A stretch of DNA of 64,000 nucleotides from Sinohyriopsis cumingii (lineage: Eukaryota > Mollusca > Bivalvia > Unionida > Unionidae): assembly GCA_028554795.2 (NCBI GenBank), contig CM068828.1, positions 14,870,814 through 14,934,813 of the forward strand, read 5' to 3'. The position numbers and the translations under genes were made by a program. Under the pieces are notes generated by a model. The model saw only the letters and a program-made list of their open reading frames with translations. It made no database searches and was not told the origin of the DNA. The number at the start of each line of letters is the position of its first letter. The stretch's first letter is position 1. Below are positions 1 to 9,478 of this stretch, piece after piece.

Positions 1-261
1 ATTTCTTCTCATAAAGTCAATGATATCGTCTTCCAAAGGGGGCAATCCGTACGAATCGAAATATTCCACACATCCTTCTTGAGGAAAGTAAACGGCTACC
101 CAGTGGGTTCCTGGGAGATGACTGTCGTCCGTGTTGATCACATAAGCTTGATGGTCTTGAAGTTTGCGATGAGGGAGTTCAGCTTTATCAGATACGATAG
201 GATTCCAAGAAGACGTGTACGAACTGTGGTTCAAAAGGTAATAAAGTTCCCAGGTGTCCAT
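1..261 (-). CDS. Adenain-like cysteine protease (A1), C-terminal part outside window
   Basis: Reading leftwards from an ATG at 261-259, 87 codons are open to the window edge. The order of motifs is that of adenovirus-type proteases: a GTHWVA block with the catalytic histidine near residue 63, then EYFDSYGLPP with the acidic residue. The catalytic cysteine would follow beyond the edge. In the family this enzyme matures capsid precursors. It is the most distal structural gene of A1 seen here, and element B encodes a separate, divergent protease with the same motif order. No lesion is visible in this portion. Confidence 0.85.
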   Translation of the reverse strand, partial: MDTWELYYLLNHSSYTSSWNPIVSDKAELPHRKLQDHQAYVINTDDSHLPGTHWVAVYFPQEGCVEYFDSYGLPPLEDDIIDFMRRN

Positions 262-300
262 TGATTAATGTGTGTTTTTTTTTCTGCTTCCTCTTCTTCT

Positions 301-801
301 TCACAGGTAATAATATGTCATCAATTCGATCCTGACTTTTTGCTTGAAAATGTCTGACAAATAACCGTTTCTTCGTTTCGTCTCCTCACTCTGATTCAGG
401 AGAGCTTCGATACGATCGATCTCTTGAGTGGTTAATGGTGGACAAGAATGTTCACGCAAGTCTTTATACCACTGATGCCACACGTCTTCGTCCGAGATGA
501 GACTCCAAGCCTCGTCCAGATACTCGTCCAATTTTTCTTCTTGACTCAACATCAGGCATTTATCGTGTTGAATTTGACTGGGATGATCGTTTTGACATCC
601 ATAGCAATTTTTCTTGATCAATTCCGTCATTTTTTCGACCAAGTGTTTGGCAAAACAGGAGACTAAATGGGCTTCTTGTTCTGGCCATCTTGACTTCATC
701 ATAACTTCATCGTCTTTGTCTTGGGATTCTCTTTCCACAGTTTCCTCACATTCCATCTCCAAAGTTTCTCCACTAGGTAAAGAGGGATAACAGTCTTCCA
801 T
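301..801 (-). CDS. Conserved Maverick protein with Cys/His cluster (HPSQ motif), A1
   Basis: An intact 166-residue frame from ATG at 801. The N-terminal third is acidic. A CYGC...HPSQ...H...C cluster near residues 67-84 could bind one zinc ion, followed by acidic helices rich in Leu and Trp. From memory this Cys/His block recurs in Maverick and adintovirus proteins of unknown function; no function is assigned. Its ATG lies 5 bp from the hexon stop at 807, so the two genes are probably co-expressed. In A2 only about the first 24 codons remain (40,580-40,650). Confidence 0.7.
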   Translation of the reverse strand: MEDCYPSLPSGETLEMECEETVERESQDKDDEVMMKSRWPEQEAHLVSCFAKHLVEKMTELIKKNCYGCQNDHPSQIQHDKCLMLSQEEKLDEYLDEAWSLISDEDVWHQWYKDLREHSCPPLTTQEIDRIEALLNQSEETKRRNGYLSDIFKQKVRIELMTYYYL

Positions 802-806
802 GGTTT

Positions 807-2066
807 CTAGTAATCTAGAATGACTTCTCTCAAACTGTTGATTTCTATCGTATTATCGAATTCTGCATACAGGAGGATTCAACGTTGGATTAGTAATAGC
901 GGGGTCTCGGAATGTAAACTGAATTTCCACACGAATCTGGCCAGATTTTATAGGGTGGAAATGTCCCTCGTCACTGCCTTGGTCTGGAGTGAAATCAAAA
1001 CCCCACAAAGCATAGCTTCCTGCATAATCCTCGTACGTAATGCCGTGACTGGTGTTGGTTCCTAACTGACCGGTGGCTTCGTACAGGGACAAGTACGATC
1101 TCAAGTAATTCTTCTGGGCAAAGTTAGGCTCGAAAGGTCGGGTACACAAGGTCTTGCCATCGCGACTGACTTCAGTCTTGGACACGCTAAAGTGATGAAA
1201 CTCAAAAGGATTTTCGTTGTAGGCTCCGTTGAAAGATGAATTCCTGACGATACCAACGATCAAACGTTTGGGTAACTGTCCTTGGAACAGATGATCTTCG
1301 ATCATGGATCGCTGTCCAGCGGGAATGGTGAAGGTTTTCACTTCCACGCGTCGTATCGGATACTTGGCGGTCGTTCTGCTCAACGTCTGACTGACGTCGT
1401 TTCCCACTTTAGGTAACACTTCCACACGACGCACGTAAAGTCGGGCTTCTTGGATGACGGTTTTGTAAGTGGCATCAGCGGCAGCCATCAAATGGAAAGC
1501 GGCACTGCTGAGATTCAGTCTCAAGCGGACATCCACCCCGTTCAGCAAATACTTTTCTTGCAACCACATGTCCAAATGTAAACGATCCATCAGTTCTAAA
1601 CTACGACTTAGATGAATTTTCGTTCGTCGTTCTACAAATCCCGTATTTTGAGCATCCCCAGCAAGTGTAATGCCGTTGAACTTATTCGCTTGGTCAGGTT
1701 TCCATACCACGCAAGCATCCAGATGAGTGTTCTTGGCTTCTTTTCCGTACGTCAAGAGATTTTCCAGGTACGCTCGGTAAGGGTAAGTATCCATGCTGCT
1801 GCTGACCAGTTTGTTATTCAAGTACAAGTCCACTGAGCTAAACAAGGAATGATCACTTTCACTTTCAAGTACAGGTAATTGCTATTCAGATCGATGTAAT
1901 CTTCGGGCTGTCCTTTGATTTCAAACTCGATGGGAGCGGAATCCGTCAATGAGGAGACGGGATGAAATTCCACCCACTGGGATTCTTGCATGGTCATCAT
2001 GGTGGGTGGCATGGCAAACAGATCCAGTTCCGACTTGGAACAAGCGCAAGACTCTCGGTGCATCAT
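807..2066 (-). pseudogene. Hexon-like major capsid protein (double jelly roll), A1, frameshifted
   Basis: The N-terminal frame (from MMHRES at 2066) has the FHPVSSL...IEF...EDYIDLNS block typical of Maverick hexons, and the downstream frame (1845-853) carries the second jelly-roll half. Compared with A2, about 60 bp are missing near 1,845-1,860, which joins the first part out of frame. A second frame change near 880-900 replaces the true C-terminus, whose codons survive in another frame down to the stop at 807-809. In the family this protein forms the capsid shell. The damage makes this copy non-functional. Confidence 0.85.
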
Positions 2067-2083
2067 TTTTTTTTGTCTCTTTC

Positions 2084-2499
2084 TCAATAATCGAAAACGT
2101 CTAAGTCTCGAACGGTTCTTCTTTTCTTGGCCTTTCTAGCTTGAAGTCTGGTGAAAGGGTGTTTTCTTCGTCGTCTCTTTCTGCCTTGTCCTTGCTGAAT
2201 GCCTGACTCGGTAGCGTGCAGGGCATTTATAGGTGTGTCTCGTCGGCCCAAAAGGTCTTTGCCCGTTTGCAGCAAGACATTTTTGCCTGCCCTCATGAAA
2301 GCTTCTTTAGGGTTTTGTTTGTCGATGATGACATTTTGGAGAAATTCTTTGCTTGCGTCAGTGCCGCATCTTTCAAGGCGTGCAATCCGCGTGTCACCAT
2401 CGGTCTCAACACCGGGGCCACCGAACGAAAGGCCGATTTTAACATATCTCCTAAACCGTGTCCTCGCTGTCGTGCAACCCCTCGGTACACTGGATACAT
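2084..2499 (-). pseudogene. pVI/pX-like minor capsid protein (A1), one-base frameshift
   Basis: The frame from ATG 2499 begins MYPVYRGVARQRGHGLGD, then an amphipathic segment, and the second frame (2296-2084) supplies a very basic tail (KRRRRKHPF). A2 holds the same gene as one intact 138-codon frame. A1 lacks one G in a CAAGGCAAGG stretch near 2,345, which shifts the frame. Gly-rich N-termini and basic tails are usual for Maverick/adenovirus minor core or cement proteins; the assignment to pVI/pX is by character, not alignment. It lies between hexon and penton. Confidence 0.7.
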
Positions 2500-2502
2500 G
2501 AC

Positions 2503-3433
2503 TTACGAGTCGTGAGAGAACCGTTTTCGAAAATGGAGTTTCACCGTGACTTTTCCTTTGGTGAATGGAATATTTTGTCCCAAATCTCCTTTTATAGCAA
2601 TGTTGACCGTGTCCAAATAAGACTTGCTGACCGGCAAATAATGAGGATGGACAAATTCGCGGTGGACGTGGTAAGTGTTCCCACCTTCCTCGTCATTGGT
2701 CGTGGTACTATCCACTTTGAAAGGAATGACTCAGTAACGGTACGGAGGTGTGTCCCACCACATTGTACTCCACCACATCAGAGTACACAAACATCAAATT
2801 CAGTCCTTGGTTCAGTTCTACCGGGGTACGAAATAACTTGGCAAAAGACTCGATGTCGTAAACGATTGGTAATTCCTTATTCTTGATTATGGCCATTCTC
2901 ATGTTCATGTCTCCGCCCAACATGTCAAACAATTCAGGACAAAATAAGAAAGACAGGATTTTACCCCCTTCAGGAAATTTCATCAGGAAGCGACGAGCTG
3001 CTTTGTGGTATTCCAGGGTGACCTTTTTTTGGGCAAGCTCCAAAGCTTTCAGAAACACGACAATAAACCTGGAGGCTATGGTGCTGACCAAATGTTGATC
3101 ACTAAAATAATAGTCTTCGGGAATGAACAAGTGGTAGGTCCACGTTTTAGTTTTGTCATTATAGGTTTTCTTGTTATATTTGGCACTCTTATCCAACTCC
3201 TGTTGCACTTGCTCGTCATGAACCTCCACATCAAATTTATTTTGATTGGCAATGACATTGAGGACTTGGGTCGGGTAAATGATTTCCACTAAAGCCACTT
3301 CCCAATGGGCTTCGTGATCTAAGGGGATGGCTTGAGGTAATTTGGCCGTGTAACAGCACAACGTGTTCTTGGGAAACACCTCCATGGAACTGTCACTGGG
3401 TAAGGTTAAGTAAAATTGGTTTTGGTGACTCAT
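2503..3433 (-). pseudogene. Penton-like minor capsid protein (A1), frameshifted
   Basis: From ATG 3433 the protein starts with the LPSDSSMEVFPKNTL...HWEVALVEIIYP pattern I associate with Maverick penton (single jelly-roll) proteins. The frame ends early near 2,708 after SVPLL and continues in another frame (2715-2503), because a few bases are lost near 2,725 relative to A2. Together the parts cover the full length seen in A2. The gene overlaps the preceding membrane-protein gene by 4 bp at 3430-3433. In virions the penton occupies five-fold vertices. Confidence 0.8.
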
Positions 3434-3858
3434 AATTCCAGAGTTCTGTGGCTGTCCGAGGGGTTACTGGACGTCAGAGGCGTGTCTCCGCCCAAAATAG
3501 GGTTCTGGTTGTGGTTGTTGTTGTTGTTGGAGTGGTGACTGGCACTGGCACTGGCACTGGACACAAGGTTCCCGTGGTTCCCGTTCGAAGAGAATTTCAG
3601 GGAGGAATTGGGAAGCAGGTAACCGATGCAACTGCTCAATAAAATGGTCCACAATTGTTTGTCTCCTTGTTGCAAACTCAAATTGGCAATGGCTGCCCCG
3701 ATGACACATTACACCACGAAGATTTGGCAGAAAAAGACGATTTGCGTTTTAGGCACACGTTCTCCACACCACACCCACAAGGGTTGTTTTTGTAAATCTT
3801 GCACAGAAGAACTAGGTGAAGGAGTGGTCGACGTAGCTGCGTTTGTGTGAAAGGGCAT
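3430..3858 (-). pseudogene. Small two-TM membrane protein (A1), nonsense mutation
   Basis: The A2 version is an intact frame with two hydrophobic segments (one around IVFFCQIFVVYC, one around ILLSSCIGYLL) and a Ser/Asn-rich tail. In A1 the first segment is cut by a TAT to TAA change near 3,707, so only the later frame (from 3681) is open. The ATG at 3858 follows a TATAAAAAG sequence that is also the 3' end of the integrase gene. Similar small membrane proteins occur in Mavericks, but I cannot name this one. Confidence 0.6.
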
Positions 3859-3863
3859 GATGG

Positions 3864-4972
3864 TCACTTCTTTTTATAGTCGATGACTTGCGAAGTGTCG
3901 ATCCAAGAATCGAAACTGGGTGGATATCCTTTCCAACGTACTTTGACTTCTTTGACACGTCGTTTGCCCACTTTACGGGTTCTGCGTCGTTCGAGAATGC
4001 TTTCAATGTCGTACACGTCGTCTTCTTTTTTGGTGACACGTTGTAACTCGGGCAAATAAAACGTTCCTTTGAGCACTTCTCCGTTCATGTCTTCCAATTT
4101 ATAGACGGAAGGATGACGGCCATGCACTCGTCCAGTGACACGAAACAATTCGGTCGTCCAGTTAGGTAAGTAACCTTTGTCGAAAGTGCGTTTGGTTTTG
4201 CCAATGCGCACCCAATCTCCTACGGCCAACTCTTCACTTTTCTTGGGGACAGCCCTCGTCGGGGACGTACCAAACAGGCCCTCAAACACCAACACTTCGT
4301 TGTCGGGAGTCACGTCTTGCGGGGCACGTCCGATGCTTCGATGGTAAGATTGGTTGTACGCTTGCACCAGGTGCGGTAAGATGTCGATGTACTTCAGAGT
4401 GTGGTGATGCGTAAAATATTTACACATGCGTTCTTTCAAAGTGCGTTGAAAACGTTCCACGATGCTGGCTTTGGTTTCGGGATTCTCGGTGGTAAAAAAA
4501 TGAATGTCACGTTTCTTTAATTCTTTTTGGAAAGCTTGGTTCAGAAATTCGGTGCCTTTGTCCGTTTGCCATCGAAGAGGGTGACGACCGCTTTGTTTCA
4601 ACACCCGTTGCAGGGCTCGCACTAACTCGCTGCTCGATTTGGAAGTCAAGGGCACGATCCAGGCAAATTTGGAAAAGACGTCGATGACACAAAACAAATA
4701 TTTGTAGCCACGATTGTAGCTGGCCAAATGAGAGACATCGGCTAAATCGGCTTGCCATTGATGATCGATGCCTTCCACTCGGGTGCGACTTCTGGCAAAC
4801 TTGCGTCGAATGGGTTTGTGTAAAGTGTAGGTAGCTTGTTCTTGTAACCATCGTTGCACTTGAGGTAAACGGAGACTTTTCAGTCGAGTTTTGGCAGCAT
4901 GATACCATGAACTCCTGCGTAACCTGCAGGATGGCAGGGATCGTAGTAAATGCTGGCTAAGACTTTTTCCAT
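3864..4972 (-). pseudogene. Retroviral-type integrase with C-terminal chromodomain (A1), N-terminal frameshift
   Basis: The main frame (4859-3864) contains a DDE core: Asp in WQADLADVSH, Asp in WQTDKGTEF and Glu in ASIVERFQRT. An SH3-like region (VGDWVRIGKTK) follows, and a chromodomain closes the protein (YDIESILERR...VRWKGYPPSFDSWI). The true start is the ATG at 4972. Just after it A1 lacks 4 bp that A2 retains (near 4,893), so the N-terminal zinc/HTH part is out of frame. The enzyme inserts element DNA into the host genome, and the chromodomain probably steers it to modified chromatin. Confidence 0.88.
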
Positions 4973-5067
4973 TTTTATATTTTTTGTTTTTGTTGGTGTG
5001 TTAATAAGTCACCCACTCTTCGGTGATGCTACTTTGGGTGGGTCGAAAGGGTGGTTTAGAAACGGAT

Positions 5068-5736
5068 TTACGTGTCCGATGGGCTACGGGAGTAGAAGTC
5101 GAAGGTAGTGGTGGTGGAGGTGGCAATGGAATGGCTTTGGTTTTCTTTTCTTTTTTCACTTCTGGTTTCCCTTCTTTTTTTTTTCACTTCTGTCGAAGGA
5201 GGAGTGGACATCATCTTTTTAACCCAAGCTTTCATTTCTTCTCGTTGGGGTGTGGGGGACGGGGTCAACAAGGATGCTGCAATCTTACTCGAAATGGGAG
5301 CTGTTGATGGTGTTTGAAACACTTCTCGCATCTCTTCTTCCTCAGGCCTTCGTGGGGTAGTATCTCTGGTGACCCCTGGGGATGGTAGTAGTGGTGGTGG
5401 TGGTGGTAATGATGATGGTGCTGGACTTTTCATCAAGGTCTTAAAATCTTTCAGAGTGGGTAGAGCTGTTTCGTCTAAAGCTTTCTGGTGAAAGAGTTGC
5501 AGTCGTTGCAAGAGTTGACCGTACTTTTGCGATTTTTCTGTTTCGGACAAATCTTGGCGATCCATCAAGGACTGCAATTCGTGTTGTAACTGGGACATCT
5601 CGCTCAAATTGGGATTGGAAGGTAAATGCGGGGTGCGTTGTTCTTGCCACCGATGGTATTCCATCCATCGTTTGTAAGGCACTAAAGCTAGTTTTCGTCC
5701 TTCTATGGGGTTGTCAGGGGTCGATTCTGAGATCAT
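5068..5736 (-). CDS. Conserved Maverick KLALVPY-motif protein, Pro/Ser-rich (A1)
   Basis: The N-terminus has GRKLALVPYKRWMEYHRW, then a helical Gln/Leu-rich segment (residues ~45-100), then a low-complexity Pro/Thr/Lys tail. A KLVLVP-type start is, from memory, common among Maverick structural or accessory proteins of unknown role. The C-terminus differs from A2: the shared ending (EEWVTY-like) survives in another frame near 5,001-5,020, so a late frameshift is likely. A GATAAAAAGG sequence lies ~25 bp upstream of ATG 5736. A2 has lost this ATG and may use a Met twelve codons downstream. Confidence 0.6.
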   Translation of the reverse strand: MISESTPDNPIEGRKLALVPYKRWMEYHRWQEQRTPHLPSNPNLSEMSQLQHELQSLMDRQDLSETEKSQKYGQLLQRLQLFHQKALDETALPTLKDFKTLMKSPAPSSLPPPPPLLPSPGVTRDTTPRRPEEEEMREVFQTPSTAPISSKIAASLLTPSPTPQREEMKAWVKKMMSTPPSTEVKKKRRETRSEKRKENQSHSIATSTTTTFDFYSRSPSDT

Positions 5737-5755
5737 GGGACTTCCGAGGGCCTTT

Positions 5756-6142
5756 TTATCTTGCTCCCACCAGTCCTCCCAACATGGTTCCCAAGACTCC
5801 TTTCAGTATCGGGCCTAATAATAGGGGTAAAATGCCTCCACGTTGGACCAACATCTTCTTCTTTTGACGAATGGGAATTTTCTTTTGAACCATTTGGCGA
5901 AGAACGTGACGATGTTTGCTTAAGCATTGTTTCTGGTGTTTGGACAAAGGGATCGTGCCTTTCAAGACGTTCAAACAACATTCGCACACGGTATTGATGA
6001 CCTCTTTGGAGGCCGATTGAATGAGTTTTTTTCGTAGAGGTGGAGAAGCTTTGGACAGGAAAGATAACATGTCCCCATGTTTGACTAAACGTGGTGGTAG
6101 TCCTTTTCTTTTCTTTCCTTGGGGTTTTCTGGAGGGTGACAT
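5756..6142 (-). CDS. Basic Maverick protein with CECCLNVLKG core (A1)
   Basis: An intact frame of 128 codons from ATG 6142, chosen because TATAAAAAAG lies ~70 bp upstream and A2 conserves MSPSRK. The protein is Lys/Arg-rich, has a helical core (ASPPLRKK...VCECCLNVLKG...) and ends in a Gly/Leu-rich hydrophobic tail (GGILPLLLGPIL). I recognise this layout from many Maverick- and adintovirus-derived invertebrate proteins; the role is unknown, with virion core or membrane association plausible. The adjacent gene (6208-7173) has the same layout and looks like a diverged tandem paralogue. Confidence 0.65.
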   Translation of the reverse strand: MSPSRKPQGKKRKGLPPRLVKHGDMLSFLSKASPPLRKKLIQSASKEVINTVCECCLNVLKGTIPLSKHQKQCLSKHRHVLRQMVQKKIPIRQKKKMLVQRGGILPLLLGPILKGVLGTMLGGLVGAR

Positions 6143-6207
6143 CTTTGAGTCTTCAGGAGCACCAAAAAAAAAACCACTGATACCCCCGACTTGGTCACAG
6201 GTCTTTT

Positions 6208-7173
6208 TTATACTGGAACGCGTCGCCACTGATTGTCTTTACGTCGTATCAGTTTGAGGACAGGCATGACACGTCGTGCAGGGGTACGCAACGGACTAAA
6301 TCGAGCCAGTTCTTGCTTGGACAAATCCAGTAAACTTTGTAACATGCCCGATCTTTCTTGGACTTTGATTTTGGGAGAAGGTACTTTGTGAGCAGCAGCC
6401 ACTGCCACTAAATTGGAGGTTCCTGCCACTGGGGAAGTTCTTTTTGGGGTCATTAACGGAGATGTTCTTGGTGTGATCAACGTCTCCAAGTACTCTTCAG
6501 TTCTTGGTGTCATCAACGGAGAAGTGGATGAACGTGAGGCTGCCGGAGACGCGGTCACCGCCGTGGCAGGTCGTGGTTTGCGAGTGTAAAGTTGCGTCCT
6601 GGCCGAAGAAGTGCCTCTCTTGCGACTAGTTCTCTTTTGTGGGCTTTTCTTTTTCTGGGGACTTTTTCTCTGTTTCTATTTCTGGGGGCTTCTTTTCTTT
6701 TTCCGGGGTGGTGTCTGGTCAGAGGAGGGTCCCGCCACTGGAGAAGTTCTTCTTCTTCTTGGGGACCTGGTCTTTTTATTTTTCTTCTTGGGGCTTCGTT
6801 GGACTTTTTTCTTGGGGAGAAGTTTGGGGGCATTAGGATCCCATCTTAAGAGAGAGCGAATGATGACCCCTCCTAGAGTACCGCTCCCTCCAGGTTTCAA
6901 AATGATTTCTTTTTTGGTTTGATTTTGAGTGTCGATGCTGCGATCGGCCAGTTGGACCAAAGCGACTTTGTTTCGTTCGAAAAAGCGTTTGGTTTGATGA
7001 GGAATCTGAATGATTCCTTGGAGTATTTGATGTACCGTCACCGTGAACCATCGTAAGACTTCTCTGAGACTAGCGTCTAAGACACGAGCTCGTATTTGTG
7101 GATTTTTTTCTCGACTGATGCCATACAAGGCACGAATCAATTTGACGGGAAGATGCGACTGAAGGGACGTCAT
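6208..7173 (-). pseudogene. Paralogue of the CECCLNVLKG protein with SP/KKK-rich tail (A1), broken
   Basis: From ATG 7173 the first ~110 residues follow the plan of the neighbouring gene: ISREKNPQIRARVL, then EVLRWFTVTVHQILQGIIQI, then a basic linker and a GGSGTLGGVIIRSLL hydrophobic end. A long Lys/Arg/Ser-Pro tail follows (SPVAGPSSDQTPP repeats), resembling viral basic core proteins. The frame stops at 6676 because of extra bases relative to A2. The remaining tail, with repeated SPLMTP motifs, continues in other frames to 6208. TATAAAAACC lies ~40 bp upstream of the ATG. Confidence 0.6.
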
Positions 7174-7226
7174 GTTCACACTGTGTGAGACAGACGAAAA
7201 CGGTCTGAGGTTTTTATAGATTTTAT

Positions 7227-7970
7227 TTATGGGGAGTGAAATGAAGTCGAGGACGGAGACGTGTACAGGACAGGCCCTCCGTCTTGGCACCAGTGGTGAA
7301 ACAAGTGGGTACGAAATCGCAAATCCTCGGGGGTGGTAGGTTTCAAATCGACGAGTAAATAGGCGTGTGGCGTTTGAGTGGCATCGTCGTACGCCTGAGT
7401 CAGCCAAGGCGTTCCTAACTGTTTGGCTAAGACTTGCACTTGCGATTTATCTCGAGGGCTTTTAAACAAGACCACGTAATGCGCATTGAGACTGATGGTG
7501 CGATGGGCTTTACTTTGTTGAAACAAATTTTGGGTGATGTAAACGACACTGGCATTACGGTGATAACCTTTGCGCGTGAACCACAGTTTAATTTCTTCTT
7601 CGTCTTCTCCTAACATGTCGTCAAAAATGACCAAATGGGTTTGACGGGAGTCAGAGACGATGCCGTCGTCTTCTTTAGGAATGCCTTCCACAAACACGAT
7701 GGAATCGCCTTGACTTTCTCGCAAGAGGCTGTACGCCGATTGCCACTCTTTGTAACACCACACGATCCGTTGAGGTGGCCGATCGATCAAATGATGTTTA
7801 TGTTCGATCAAACGTTTGACGAATTCGGTTTTTCTTGAACCGCTAGGTCCAGCAATGAGCATGTTAAAGGGATGGCGACGATACAAAGCCTCCCAACTGG
7901 CACGATCTAAGTGTTCGTCGATGACTTTGACAGTAGAGGAAGAGGGAGCAGAGACAGCAGAGGTAGCCAT
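7227..7970 (-). CDS. A32-like DNA packaging ATPase (A1), altered Walker A
   Basis: A 247-codon intact frame of the FtsK/HerA-like packaging ATPase family, which pumps genome DNA into capsids. Walker A lies near residue 42 and Walker B is LVIFDDM near residue 113; a YITQN sensor-like motif follows. In A1 the Walker A reads GPSGSRKT where A2 has GPSGSGKT, a Gly to Arg change in the phosphate-binding loop that should impair nucleotide binding. The C-terminal TPHAYLLVDL block is well kept. Confidence 0.85.
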   Translation of the reverse strand: MATSAVSAPSSSTVKVIDEHLDRASWEALYRRHPFNMLIAGPSGSRKTEFVKRLIEHKHHLIDRPPQRIVWCYKEWQSAYSLLRESQGDSIVFVEGIPKEDDGIVSDSRQTHLVIFDDMLGEDEEEIKLWFTRKGYHRNASVVYITQNLFQQSKAHRTISLNAHYVVLFKSPRDKSQVQVLAKQLGTPWLTQAYDDATQTPHAYLLVDLKPTTPEDLRFRTHLFHHWCQDGGPVLYTSPSSTSFHSP

Positions 7971-8053
7971 AGTGTTAGAAATGTCACTTGTGACACGAAA
8001 AGAAACAAGACAAGAGTTTAAATACTTTTTTCAGAACACGTTTATTGAATGTT

Positions 8054-8781
8054 TCAAAGATGAATACGAAAGACAAAAATACATAAAAGCCGAGGGCTTA
8101 AGTACAAGAATAAAAGGCACATGATAACCATTAACGTAAAATAAAAACAAGTGTCTGTACAACAACATGTTTTGGGTAATGTTCTAACCAGTTCTATAGT
8201 AGGGGGTAAGGTCACACAAGTGTCCTCCCGAAAGGGTCTTTCAGGCCTGTCCACGACAGTCCCGTCCTGGGTGACGGGTTCTTCTGGCACCGTCACTAAC
8301 CCGGGTTGAAAAGTAACTTTTTTCCTTGAACAACTCTCGTGCATACTGGGCCACTTCTTGGGTCCAAGCCTCAAAATCCCATTCTTTCCAGGCACGGACA
8401 TCTGTCCAATGGGGGTGTAAGTCACAAGCTACACTCACATCGCCATACACGTCTTGGGTAGCTAAGAGTTGACGAATCTTTTTTTCCCGTAATGGTCGAG
8501 AAGTATCCAGATGAAAACGCAAGGCTTTGAGCAAAAGGAGTTTTTCGTGACCATTTAAGGCCATGGGGGTGTGGTAAGTACTGATCGTAAAGAGTCCACA
8601 AGGAATCGGCTGGTAAACGAAATCCCAGAAAACAAGTCACTAAGACACACACCACTTGTCGACCCCAATTGAATGGATACAGTTCTTGTAATAATCGATG
8701 GTAATGATCCCCGGTTTGAATATGGTCATTGAGTTCCTTCCACGGAATCTGTTCAATCACTTGTGACATAAGCCGTGGCAT
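8054..8781 (-). pseudogene. Putative membrane-anchored protein with BH1-like NWGR motif (A1), frameshifted
   Basis: Three frames cover one gene: 8781-8422 (MSQVIEQ...), 8564-8241 and 8425-8054. The first contains ELYPFNWGRQVVCVLVTCF, which resembles the BH1 signature (NWGR) of Bcl-2 proteins. The last ends in a strong hydrophobic segment (YFTLMVIMCLLFLYL) suited to tail-anchoring. Against this, the motif is early (residue ~37), no BH3 is clear and the middle is Trp-rich and unlike Bcl-2. Part survives in A2 (63,456-63,650). An AATAAA signal follows on the minus strand near 8,045. Confidence 0.35.
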
Positions 8782-8793
8782 GGATTCCTGTTT

Positions 8794-9231
8794 TTATGCT
8801 CTCTTTTTTCGGAAGCAATACACGTACATTCTACCCAGACATCTTCGTTCTCCAAAAGGAAATCTAGAATACTGTAACCTACAGTTCAAACTTCGATTAG
8901 AAGTTTTCTCTTCCACTAAGTAGATTCCATGTAACATATGTTGGTAATCCTTTAACTCGTCTTCCTCAATGCGTTGCTCTAGGTGAATCTCGAAGTAACC
9001 AAAATGATGAACATTTCGTTCATTCACTAACTCACTAACAAGGTCTGACCACTGAAACAATTTCTGACGAATCAGTTCTTTTATACCATTCAGGTACCAG
9101 TGGTTAAATATCTGGTGACGTAACGGATGCAATTGTTCTTTACGTTTGACGTGTATTTTCACCAGCTCTCGGTAAATCCTTTCTCTCAACTCCTCAGGCA
9201 AGCCCAAAATGTTCTCTTGTAAAGTATCCAT
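8794..9231 (-). CDS. Tandem paralogue 1 of the MDxLxENI...LPxEL family (A1)
   Basis: Start chosen at ATG 9231 because MDTLQENI is shared with the other two copies. The 145-residue protein has an N-terminal LPEELRERIYRELVKI helix, a conserved HPLRH...NHWYL block and a C-terminal DYQHMLHGIYLVEE segment. The LPxELxxxIYxxL stretch is vaguely like an F-box N-terminus, which would mean ubiquitin-ligase recruitment, but the rest does not confirm it. It is one of three tandem copies just upstream of the BIR gene; A2 lacks the whole block. Confidence 0.55.
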   Translation of the reverse strand: MDTLQENILGLPEELRERIYRELVKIHVKRKEQLHPLRHQIFNHWYLNGIKELIRQKLFQWSDLVSELVNERNVHHFGYFEIHLEQRIEEDELKDYQHMLHGIYLVEEKTSNRSLNCRLQYSRFPFGERRCLGRMYVYCFRKKRA

Positions 9232-9466
9232 AAGTATATACACTGTTTTTGGAATCCTTGTGTGGTGGCCAATAGCCTCGTTTACCTTTGTGCCTGATGT
9301 AATATCCACTCATAATCAGTCTTCTTATACTTTGGAACAGAGCATAATTTAAAAACGGTTCAATAACTTTGCGTTTGCGTTTCACTTGTATTTTGATCAG
9401 TTCTCGGTAAATGCGTTCTCTCAACTCCACAGGCAAAGCACGAATGTTCTCTAGCAAAATATCCAT
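9194..9466 (-). pseudogene. Tandem paralogue 2 (A1), truncated chimera
   Basis: The first ~32 residues (MDILLENIRALPVEL...) match the other two family members, but the sequence then departs, and the last residues are an out-of-frame reading of the upstream region and start of paralogue 1. This looks like an incomplete duplicate left by unequal exchange. It overlaps the next gene by 38 bp. A functional short product cannot be excluded. Confidence 0.45.
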
Positions 9467-9478
9467 GAATAGGTCATA

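Noticed and set aside
9-264. Plus-strand ORF at 79-264
   Set aside because: It is the shadow of the minus-strand protease, whose GTHWVA and EYFDSYG motifs are unambiguous.
3864-4972. Integrase with chromodomain as evidence for a Ty3/gypsy retrotransposon
   Set aside because: No reverse transcriptase, gag or LTR nearby; neighbours are capsid, ATPase and PolB genes, so it belongs to a Maverick.
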